A stretch of DNA of 64,000 bases from NCBI GenBank assembly GCA_022496185.1, contig WTXG01000001.1, positions 1,798,001 to 1,862,000 on the forward strand, written 5' to 3'. This DNA is from Multifurca ochricompacta. Taxonomy: Eukaryota > Basidiomycota > Agaricomycetes > Russulales > Russulaceae. Shown piece after piece: positions 50,167 through 59,369 of this stretch. The notes beneath the pieces are model-generated. The model was not told the origin of the DNA, made no database searches, and saw only the letters and a program-made list of their open reading frames with translations. A program made the translations under genes and the position numbers. Each line of letters starts with the position of its first letter. The first letter of the stretch is position 1.

Positions 50167-50348
50167 CAAATGTCAGATGAGTTCCCACCTCATCAGCGAA
50201 CGGTAGAGAGTGCCCATCGGTTCCTTATCGCAAAGTGAACAAGACGTTTAACTTGACCTCATGATCCCACTCGTTTCCCATGAATTAGGCATTTCTGAAA
50301 AGACAAACCGATAATGTCCTATTCTCTATCGTGTGGATATACTGGTTA

Positions 50349-52295
50349 TTAAATCGAGGCATCGTTATATGTTCGTCCTCCAATATCCACCTTACTGGCT
50401 AAGCAAAATGCTGTGTACCCATTTCCACCGCCCACGTGCCCAGCTGATCTTGTCGTCCCTATCACCCCCTCTCCCTCTCCAGTTGTCGCTTCCCCGTGAT
50501 CTCGCCCAACCTCATGTCCAGTTACAACGTTACTGTCGCTCGCTATCCGTCGAGTACGCACGCGTCTAACAACATCGTCCCAGGGATCTCCTCCTGACTG
50601 CCCGCTAGTGCACCTCCGCCTCTCGCGCGGGACGAGCGCAAAGCCAGGACTTACGGGTGACAGTCCGATGGAGAATCCTGGTGCAGGCACAGAAGTAGGT
50701 GGAGAAGAGACGGGAGCTACGGCGCCGAGTGAGCTCTGTCCAGTGTGGTGGCGGGGATAGTAGTGGTGAGAACGCCGGCGCGAAGTCGTAGGCGACAGCG
50801 GTGGTGACGACACCGCCGATTCCGAGGCAACTGTGTGCCGTCGGACGCGCTCGCGCTCTGGGGTGTCCAGGGCTGGAGAGCCCGAGGTAGGGTCGCGTTC
50901 AACAATGACCTGAAGGGAGCCCTCATCAACAGTACCACTTTCGACGAGGGAGACATCAACGCCGTCCCCGCCGTGCCATGTTCCAACATCCACCGCTTGA
51001 AGGCTGACAACCCAAACACCGCAAAGAAGGATGAAGATACCCGCAGTGACAAGAAGGAGATGGAACGTGGGTAAAAGTGAAACCTGGTCAAAATAGATCA
51101 GGCCATTCACAATTGAAGAGAGGTTGTAAAAGCAAAATGCCACTAAATACAGAGCGCTTGAGTCCAGGGAAACTGGGTAAAAAGGACGAGATACTCACAT
51201 GGGCACACGATAGTGGGATCGGCAAGTTTAAGAGCTTTATGCAGATACCATAACTGAAGAAGTGCGAATGCAACGAGGCCAAGGATGAGCATCCAAGCTT
51301 GCCATTTCCAGAACTGGTTGTTTCCGTTTATACTGAGGAGTAGAAGCTCAACGCCGGACTTTGCAAACACTAAGCACATCCCAGACAGAATACCGGACGT
51401 AGATGCATAGGATATAGAGAGGAGAAGTGGTGTACGCGAGGGTGGGACATGCTTCTGCGTGATGTGGCTAGATTGGGAAATAGTGGATGCTGCAGAGGAT
51501 GCCAGATTGCGCTTACGATCAAGCAACGGTGTGCGCTCAGTTAACCCCAAGCTCAAATCGATGGGAAGGAGAAGAGGTGATGACGGCTGCGACGAAGGCT
51601 GGTCGAGAAGGCGACGCGAATATGAATACTCGGTTATGTGTGTCTGAACAACTGCATGTCAGGGACTCCACTATGGGGCATTACAAGGGGCTCACAATAG
51701 CTAGGCACACAAGGACCGCGAATCCAAGTAGAGAGAAGTACGCTACGAATGTTGGGCGGCGAAAGAGAACAAGTAGGTCTTCCAGTGAATGGGTAGGTTC
51801 TGGCACAATGCCAAAGATGGCGACGAGAACAGCACCTGCTGCAATGAGGAGCGTGCCGAGGATCATCCAGGGTGAAAAGACATCGCCAAGGATGAAGCAG
51901 GCAAAGAATGCATTCCATAAAAGAGAAACTGCCCCGAGAGGAGCAAGGATAACGACAGGGAGTGAGGCGATTTGGAACAGGGAACCAAGAATATTGGAGG
52001 ATATGAAGATAACTACCAGGCAAGGTCAGAAAGATTAGGGCGAAGCAAGGTTAGGAACGCACGGAATCCAATTAGCCATAGTCTGAGTGTAATCAGCGTT
52101 GATCGCAACTGAGGCGGGAGTTACTCACGGTCGACGGTGTTCCACACGTTGGAGATGGTCAGGAAGTGATTGGTTGAGGACGTGACTCTTGCGCTGGATT
52201 GTGAGACCTAAGCTCTGTACAAACGATGCAAGCAAGCCGATGATAATGCCGGCGGCGATGGATATGCCGCCGTCGCCGGCAGAGAGCGCGGGCAT
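50349..52295 (-). CDS. NIPA-family (DUF803) magnesium transporter
   Basis: From ATG 52295: MPALSAGDGGISIAAGIIIG and LLASFVQSLGLTIQRKSH, the canonical first helix of NIPA proteins. An upstream ATG (52391) is possible. Later exons give VVILAPLGAVSLLWNAFFAC, GDVFSPWMILGTLLIAAGAV, LVAIFGIVPEP, a polar loop, YASTSGILSGMCLVFAKSG, AWMLILGLVAFALLQLWYL and LAFCFYNLSSIVNGLIYFDQ, then HLLLVTAGIFILLCGVWVVS: about nine membrane helices. The loop and the long C-terminus (VDVGTWHG..., Ser/Pro/Arg-rich) are disordered. The family mediates Mg2+ transport at the plasma or endosomal membrane. It is divergent from the hypothetical gene at 52465. Confidence 0.85.
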
Positions 52296-52464
52296 GGTAG
52301 AGAATCGAAATGAGGAGGAAGAGGGAAGAGAGGAGATGACAGTGCCTCGTGCCCGTGCGAGACTAGTGAGGGGTCCTGGGCGGCCCGTCATTCTCCGGAG
52401 GAGTTAGGGCGAGGGCGAGGGGAGATTGCTCTCTTTCATTCACCTTTACCTTTACCCTTCTAAC

Positions 52465-53780
52465 ATGCCATCCGACCCGGTTCTTCACCATTTACTCAGG
52501 TTACCCTTCGGTCCGTATCTAGATGAGATGGTACTCAGTGATAAATGCAAATCTGTCCCTTCGAAGCTTCTCTTACTAGATGATTTCATGTTAGCATGCA
52601 ATGATCAGCCAACTGGGTACGCGTCTCTGGCCAGATTCACCAACTTGCACTTTCTCACACGCCCCAGTTTCGATCGCACTGAGTTTGAAGGCGATTTGAC
52701 TCCACAAAATGCTGTACATCTATCTCCAATACATAGCGGTTCCCGTGTCTTCTTCCGTGGCGTTCTCTCGATTCTGGCAATTGCCCACCTCTCAGAAGAG
52801 GGTATAGAATATCTCAATCGTGAATTCCAAGAGCGTGTTACGAGATTACCCATGAATGGTGTACAAGCTGTCAGGAGGTACATGTCCTTTGACATGCCGT
52901 CTCTTTTCGCTTTGAAGGCAAAGCAAAAGGACGTACCAGAGGCTGAACAGTATAAAATTAAGGTACTCATACAAGGCCACATGCACTCAACAGCAAGTTT
53001 TATGAGGTGTAAGTCATGCCATTATATTTACTGCCAACCCGTGTCGAAGACGATAACACTGTAGCTGATCTTGTTCCTGATGGACTACTTTTCCATACCA
53101 CAAATGCTGCAAAAGACAGGCAAGTTGCATTCGTGCTTCTGGCTTTTGCCACTGAAGTGAAATGAAGGTTTCGCAATTACCAGATTGCTTCCATGGATGT
53201 TGAGACATATAAACTGTCTAGAACATTTTTATTCCGGTACCATACTCTGAAAGCCATGCGAGACATCCTCAAGACTTACGGCGCAGGGATTCCAGTGCAC
53301 AAGCGAACGCCTCAGTGGTTCCTTGAGCGTTACTTTCATGGTTTTGCATATCCACCCTTCTGTCGATGGCATCGTGTTAACGCCATGGAGGATGGAGAGA
53401 GTACTGATGAAGATTCTAGCAGTGATCTGGATCAAGTGTATATTTCACGTCCCAATGATGCCCAAACACATCGACCCCGTCACCTTCGCATTGTTCACAG
53501 GAATGAAATCTGGAGCATCTTTGCTTCACATTCTGAGTGGATCTTTTCGCATGTGCAAGGACACAGAGACCTTAAGGGCAAGGTGGACACTCAGACATGG
53601 GGGATGTTTCTCATGCGCGTCTCACAGCTTCGACAAAAGGCCATGCTGAATGAAGAGATAGATGGGAAGTGGGGTCTCAGGGATGAACAAGAGGGAGACA
53701 ATCAAACCAAAGTTATCAACACTATTGATATCTCTGCACTTTTACCCAATCACAAGTCAAGATCAGCATCTAGAATCTGA
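52465..53780 (+). CDS. Hypothetical protein, probably agaricomycete-specific
   Basis: Not recognised. From ATG 52465 (MPSDPVLHHLLRLPFGPYLD) the protein runs through VLSILAIAHLSEEGIEYLN and MSFDMPSLFALKAKQKDVPE. One intron with donor GTAAGT (from about 53011) and acceptor CTGTAG leads to SDLVPDGLLFHTTNAAKDR. A second, GC-AG intron (53120-53167) leads to FRNYQIASMDVETYKLSRTF. The C-terminal part has RTPQWFLERYFHGFAYPPFC and HLRIVHRNEIWSIFASHSEW. About 400 residues, aromatic-rich, with no obvious domain. The next ORF starts 116 bp later in the same direction and may be part of the same transcript or gene. Two introns restoring one long frame make coding status fairly sure; function is unknown. 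Confidence 0.6.
53120..53167 (+). other. GC-AG intron in the hypothetical gene
   Basis: Exon ...GCAAAAGACAG, donor GCAAGT, acceptor ATGAAG, next exon GTTTCGCAATTACC. It joins NAAKDR to FRNYQIASMDVE; the 48-bp unspliced segment contains an in-frame TGA. Confidence 0.7.
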
Positions 53781-53895
53781 AGCATAAGCAAAAAAGCCAA
53801 TCTGCACATGTGTGAGCCCTTCCTTCATTGATGGTATCAGCATTCTGACTCATTTCTTCCAGCCTACTCCTGCTGCATCTTCCTCCAAGGCAACC

Positions 53896-54489
53896 ATGAC
53901 CGTCTCCTTCGAGGACCATCTTGACCACATCTATGACTCGGACTTCTCAGAGATGTCATCATCCCCTACGCCTTCCCATGCTTCGATACACTATGCTGCT
54001 GCTGATGCTGCTGCTGGCTCCCTCCCTCCTCTTGACCCTTCACTCAGTGCTCTCATTCCTTCTGAAATGTTCGTGGTCCCTGCCCTTCCAGCTGATTTGA
54101 TTTGGCACTGTCCCGTGGGAGGAGGCACATGCTCATATACTATTAACTTGTGTGCCCTTTCAGAGGACAATCTGAGGCTCATCCAGAATTGTGTGTCTCA
54201 TGAAGACGTCGTCCACCTTCAAAGAAAAAACTGGAAGAGCAACCATGAGCGAACTTTTATGACATTCTATGAAATGGTTAATGCTCATTGGGGGGATCAC
54301 CTCAAGGAATTGGATATCAAACATATACGTCAAGGCGAAGCAGTAAGTCGTGACCTGGCCAAGTTTCCAAATATTTGGTCTTAACAGGCTCATACAGAGA
54401 CCTTTCAGTGGATTCACCCTCATAGACACAGACCATGGCCCCCTGCGAAGTGGGAGCTGATGAAGGAACGCAGGCGGCAACTGAAGTGA
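53896..54489 (+). CDS. Hypothetical protein with a possible Cys/His zinc-type motif
   Basis: Not recognised. From ATG 53896 (MTVSFEDHLDHIYDSDFSEM) an acidic and Ala-rich head leads to PADLIWHCPVGGGTCSYTIN, then LCALSEDNLRLIQNCVSHED. Spaced Cys and His residues (C-C-C-C-H) could bind zinc. An intron with donor GTAAGT (54342) and acceptor TTAACAG joins KHIRQGEA to AHTETFQWIHPHRHRPWPP and the stop at 54487-54489. A perfect 3' splice site (TTCTTCCAG) lies at about 53861, just upstream, so this may be the 3' portion of the preceding gene rather than a separate one. Role unknown. Confidence 0.5.
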
Positions 54490-54670
54490 TAAAGCAACAG
54501 TCACCAGACTTCTAAAAACTATCATTTTGCTTTAAGAGGACAGACATCACATATCACTCAATCATCATGCGCCTCAGATCTCAGATGTTATAAAAAAAAA
54601 AAAAAATACAATGCGTGGTCAGATTATTCGCTATTGCTACAGAACCATTGGATGTGTGTCATAGTTTAGT

Positions 54671-57600
54671 TTAGTCCATTTCCTCAATTTCCAAATCGTC
54701 GTCAAAATCGACATCCATGCCATCAATTTCATTCCCTTCGTGGTTCGCAAAGAATTGTAATCGGTTGCGAGGTCCGTCAAACCCAACACGAACAACGTCC
54801 CCGTCTCGTATACGGTCGGCCAGAAGCATGACAGACAGGGGGTTAAGCAGCTCCGTCTGGATCGCCCTATTAAGAGGCCGCGCGCCATAGACAGGGGAAT
54901 ACCCGCGCGCAACGAGATAGGCCTTCGCCTCGTCATCGAGGAGAAGAGTAATCTTACGGTCTGAAAGACGGTCCTGCACATCTTTCAGACGCAGATCCAC
55001 GATGCGCATGATGTTCTTTTGGGAAAGCGTGCGCTATAAAATCAATATCATCAGCATCGGTTCTCATTCAAGCCAAGGCCGATATTACAAAGATGATGAT
55101 CTCGTCAATGCGGTTGACGAATTCCGGCGGGAAGTGGGCTTGAATGGCACCCATCACAAGGTGCCTCGCCTGAGGTTGCACAGGCCCTTCACCCATGTCA
55201 TTCAGATATGCTGCCCCGAGGTTGCTAGTCATTACAACGACCGTGTTGCGGAAGTCAACGACACGACCCTGGCCATCTGTAAGGCGGCCATCGTCTAGGA
55301 CTTGCAGGAAAAGCGTAACGAATTCGCGCGACGCCTTCTCGATCTCGTCGATGAGAACGATACAATATGGCTTGCGTCGTACATACTCCGTCAACTGCCC
55401 ACCAGAGTCGTGCCCAACGTAGCCAGGGGGTGCGCCAATAAGCCGTGCGATAGAGTGTTTCTCTGAATATTCAGAGCCATCGATGCGGATCATGGCGTCG
55501 GGAGAATCGAAGAGGAAGGTCGCGAGCTACAAAAAGGTCAAGGGTTAAGTCATAAATTTGTCTGCTCCAAGGATTGCTGGCGCTCACCGTTTTGCTTAGA
55601 AGGGTCTTGCCTGTACCTGATGGGCCAGCCATGAGAAAACTCGCAATTGGTCTTTGCGTGTTGCCTAGGCCGCTGCGAGATAGTCGAATGGCATTAGCAA
55701 CGGCCCTTACACTCTCCGGTTGGCCCACCACGTTCTCGGACAAGACCCTTTCCATGCGTAACAATTTATCCTTCTCTGTAGACATAAGGCGAGTAACGGG
55801 GATTGAAGTCCAACGGGCCACGATCTCTGCGATTTGTTCTGGAGTAACGGTGTCAGCCCCCCCAATGCCTGCCTTTTCATCTTCCGCTTGCTTAGCGAGA
55901 AGAGATTCCAGACGGTGTTGTAAGTCTGGCAGCGCATAGTATCGGAGGTCAGATGCGGTAGCCAGGTCATATCTACAAATGAGAAATGTTAGCAGGTGCT
56001 ACACTGTGCGAAGGGAGGCTTGGATACCTTCTCTCTGCCTCGTCTGCCTTTGCCTTTAATTCGTCAATCTTTTTGCGAATCTTGTTGACCTCGTCACCAC
56101 GAGACTTCTCATTCTCGTACGCAGCGACGAGCGGAGCAAGTTGTTCGTCGACTTCCGCAATTACCTTGCGAGCAACTTGCAGTCGCTCTTTCGAAGCTTC
56201 ATCTTTCTCGCGCTCGAGAGCATGGATTTCGACTTCGAGCTCGAGCTTCTGGCGTTGCAATTTATCGATTGCTTCTGGGGCGGTTTCACGAGTCACACGG
56301 ACACTAGATGTGAGAGTCAGAACGACAGAACAGCAATAGCCAAAGGGATGAGGACAGATGCACCTTGCGCATGCTTCGTCTACCAAGTCAATCGCAGAAT
56401 CGGGGAGGCGTCGCGCGGTAAGATAACGGCGAGCCAATGTGGCGGCCGAGATAAGAGCACCATCGAGGATTCGCACGCCATGATGGACCTCGTACTTTGC
56501 GCGAATGCCGCGAAGGATGCTGATAGTCTCGGAAACACTGGGTTCGTTTACCAAGACTTGCGCAAACCGTCGCTCGAAAGCTGCGTCGGTCTCAATGTAC
56601 TTCCTGTATTCCGCTAGGGTTGTTGCGCCGATGCAGCGCAGCTTTCCGCGAGCCAGTAGAGGTTTGAACAGGTTAGCAGCATCCATGCCACCCCCTTCGG
56701 AACCGCGTCCAGCCATGATGAGGTGGAGCTCGTCAATGAAAAGGATGACACCGGGACCCCCCTCCGCGGCAGTCTTCTCAACCTCATTCAAGACTGCCTT
56801 TATACGTTCCTCATATTCGCCCTTGTATTTAGCACCAGCCATAAGCGCGCCCATGTCAAGGGAAAATACGCGGGCGAAGAGGGAGGCAGGGACGTCGCGA
56901 TTGACAATGCGTTGTGCGAGTCCCTCGGCGATGGAGGTCTTGCCAACGCCTGGCTCACCGATTAGGACAGGATTATTCTTTGTTCTACAAAGAGACAGTA
57001 AGATGACGTACCGATAAGATTGATTAAATTGCGGCTTACCTTCTGCAAAGGATGCGAATAATGCGTCGGATCTCGTTGTCACGCCCAATCACAGGATCGA
57101 TTTTGCCTTCTTCAGCTAAAGCGGTGAGGTCGACCGCATACTTGCTGAGTGCATCAAAACCTTGTTCAGCGGATCGGCTCTCGACTCGCCTATTGCCACG
57201 AATTTGTTCGATGGCCGTGATGAGCGTAGCGTCTGTAAGATTGGCCTCTTTCAGCACAGGAGCCATGGATGGGGCTTTGAGGAGTGCGGTGAGAATGTGA
57301 TCCTGTGCGACATAGGAGTCGTGCATCGTCTTTTGGAGGCTCTGTGCGTCGCGCAATACGCGCACAGTTTCGGACGCCAGAGAGACGTCATCTGGTGGCG
57401 GCGATTGGGCAGGAAGACGGGCAATGACGCGTTGTAATACGCGCTGTACGAGTGTCTGGTAATGGAGAAGAATTCGGTAAGCATGTGCGAAAGACTAAAT
57501 GATGGGCGACATGTACTCACTACATCACCTCCAGCTTTTTGAATAACGGATACGAAAAGGGGTATATGTGTATGTGTCTGTGAGACGTTTCCTAGAGCTG

Positions 57601-57808
57601 AACCATCCCCAGCGCCTTCGTTCAACAAAACAAAAGCAAGATGGGCAGGGTATACTGCATATATAAAATACAGCGATAAATACCTAAGAGTCACACAAGA
57701 AGGAAATGACCTACTTTGCGAATTAGCGTAGTCGTTTGCAAGTTGAATGGCAGCTTGCACAGTCGCCTGAGCTTTATCTGTAAACTGCTGGTCCAAGTTA
57801 AGGGACAT
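54671..57808 (-). CDS. HSP104: HSP104/ClpB protein disaggregase
   Basis: About 900 residues. The N-domain starts [23 protein letters not shown]1: [19 protein letters not shown] (Walker A), [15 protein letters not shown] (Walker B), [13 protein letters not shown] and [13 protein letters not shown] with the Arg finger. The coiled-coil middle domain is Lys/Glu-rich ([20 protein letters not shown] and on). NBD2: [56 protein letters not shown], and a C-terminal [20 protein letters not shown] ending in an acidic tail ([10 protein letters not shown]). Several short introns are present, and no frame break. Hsp104 extracts polypeptides from aggregates with Hsp70/Hsp40 in the cytosol. A TATA-like TTTAAATATA lies about 45 bp upstream of the ATG, and an HSE-like array lies about 145 bp upstream. 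Confidence 0.94.
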
Positions 57809-57952
57809 TTCAGTAAAGTAAAAGTTAAAGGAGAACTTTGCACGCACGCATATATTTAAAAGGTGGTGGTGACGACCTTTCGAGTGAAGTGTTGCATCAT
57901 CCCGAACACTCTAGACACTCTTTAATTTCCTTTTTCGTTTGACCCTAAGGAC

Positions 57953-57977
57953 ATTCCCGATGTTTCTCGATGTTTCT
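57953..57977. promoter_or_regulatory. Heat-shock-element-like array
   Basis: Five contiguous 5-bp units with alternating orientation: aTTCc, cGAtg, tTTCt, cGAtg, tTTCt. The TTC units are perfect; the GAA units read GAT. This is the spacing expected for trimeric Hsf1 binding. It lies between the divergent HSP104 (start 57808) and NDUFS6 (start 58043) genes. Recognised by pattern only. Confidence 0.6.
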
Positions 57978-58042
57978 CTCACGCTCACGTCCGTCGTTTG
58001 GACACCACCACCACCACCACAACCTCGACTGAGCGAGCCACA

Positions 58043-58744
58043 ATGATCTCAACTCGCCTCACAGCACGTCTGCGTCCGGCATTAGTCCGTGCCTACTCTT
58101 CTGCTACCTCATCTTCTTCCTCTCCCCCAACGTCAGCGGTACCCGCAGAGGCCAAACCCATCCCTAACGTCGTTCCCCAGTCTCCGAACCGAGCCACCAC
58201 CTGGTCAACGAGCCAGCGCCCTCGCCCAGCAGGCCAGTCAGGACCGCGCTTTGAGCAGACCATCATGGAGCTGCAGCCCAGTCCCCTCAGCGCAATGGAA
58301 CTCGTCGCAAATGAGCCTATCCTCTTCGTTCACAGTCGTAAAGCTGTTTGTGATGGCGGTAAGCTAAAACTGAGCCTTCGTATCATGTGTGTGTGGGGGG
58401 GGAGGAAATGCTAATCATTGGGGATATTTGATTTAACCCTTTCAAGGTTCTGGACCGCTTGGCCATCCTAAGGTCTACATTAACTTGGTAGGTTCTCTTT
58501 TTTTTGTCTGGATCGAATTAGGATCGTCACACTCTTGGGACAGGACAAACCCGGCCCTCAATCATGCGGGTACGTTTACTTCATTTTCTGCCTTCTCATA
58601 ATTTAAAGCCTTTTAACTCTTTTATTATCAACACAGCTATTGGTGTGTTTATGCTTTTATGCTTCATATTTACCTCTTTGCTCACGTATAAAACTTAGTG
58701 GGCTCCGCTTTGAACAAGCTCCCCACCATGGGCACAACCACTGA
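58043..58744 (+). CDS. Mitochondrial complex I subunit NDUFS6-like (zf-CHCC)
   Basis: Presequence-like start MISTRLTARLRPALVRAYSS (Arg-rich, no acids), then a Pro/Ser linker and FEQTIMELQPSPLSAMELVA. The zinc domain is built from several small exons: ...FVHSRKAVCDGG, SGPLGHPKVYINL, DKPGPQSCG, a 6-nt micro-exon (58637-58642) and CGLRFEQAPHHGHNH to the stop at 58742-58744. The result GHPKVYINLDKPGPQSC-GYC matches the C..H..C..C pattern of NDUFS6, an accessory subunit of NADH:ubiquinone oxidoreductase near the N-module. About 145 residues, a normal size. It shares a 234-bp promoter with HSP104. Confidence 0.9.
58637..58642 (+). other. 6-nt micro-exon in the NDUFS6-like gene
   Basis: ACACAG / CTATTG / GTGTGT. 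Preceding exon ends TGCGG, following exon starts TGGGCTC. The bases complete Gly, give Tyr and start Cys (GGC TAT TGT), recreating CGYCGLRF. Without it, one Tyr and the frame-neutral Gly-Cys pairing would change inside the metal site. Confidence 0.8.
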
Positions 58745-59369
58745 GCGCGTAGAATGTATTTTATCATCCAAAAAATTTATAATTTAGAAGACAGACAAAG
58801 TCCAGCTCGCATGTGCGGCTTCCGGTAATGGTAATCCCGACATCAAAAAGTTTAATCACAACATCGAGATCAGCATAACATTCGCTCGATAATTACGAAT
58901 AGATGGTGGAAGATTTACTGTTTTCCCGATGCACCCCGACCGCACAAGCTGCCGGCGGACCTAAGAATACATGGTGTCTACTAACTATACCTCATTGCCA
59001 GGGCAACAGGTGTACTACGCAGATATAAAATACTGCTTATAAAAACCTGCTGGCAAGAGCGAACGTCTTTAACGAAGGAGGGGTGAATTAGGGCAGTAAT
59101 AAGAATGCAAACAAAATAGTGAGCAGAAGACAAAATTACGAAAACAGGAGCAAAGATGAAGTGGAAACTGGAGTGAGCGTCGACTTGTATGGAAATGCGG
59201 CTGGATGAACTTGTGAGTGCGTGTGGTTAAAATTCCTGGGATAAGATGGCAGCAAGAACAGACGTTGAGGGAGCGCGCGTAGCATAAATAGATGGTGGAT
59301 GAGTGTATGCGATGGACTGAAAGAGACAAACAACAGTGCAAATGATCAATAAAACAACAAGCGTAGAAA
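58745..59369. other. Convergent 3' spacer NDUFS6 / kinase
   Basis: 625 bp of presumed 3' UTR sequence between tail-to-tail genes. No conserved ORF; minus-strand ORFs here translate to low-complexity Cys/His/Leu-rich sequence without family resemblance. Confidence 0.5.

Larger units (their letters stand above)
46921..50348. other. Gene-poor 3.4-kb interval
   Basis: No conserved gene was recognised. It holds A-rich and (AAACC)n-like sequence at 47035-47080, a CTCGCCG...CGGCGAG inverted repeat at 48727-48754, one orphan ORF (49228-49704), and a (GCAGTT)4 microsatellite at 50141-50166 flanked by GTTGTCAA copies. Stop codons are frequent in all frames from 47.2 to 49.0 kb. It could be the DENN gene promoter plus a decayed mobile element; no terminal repeats were found to prove the latter. 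Confidence 0.45.
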
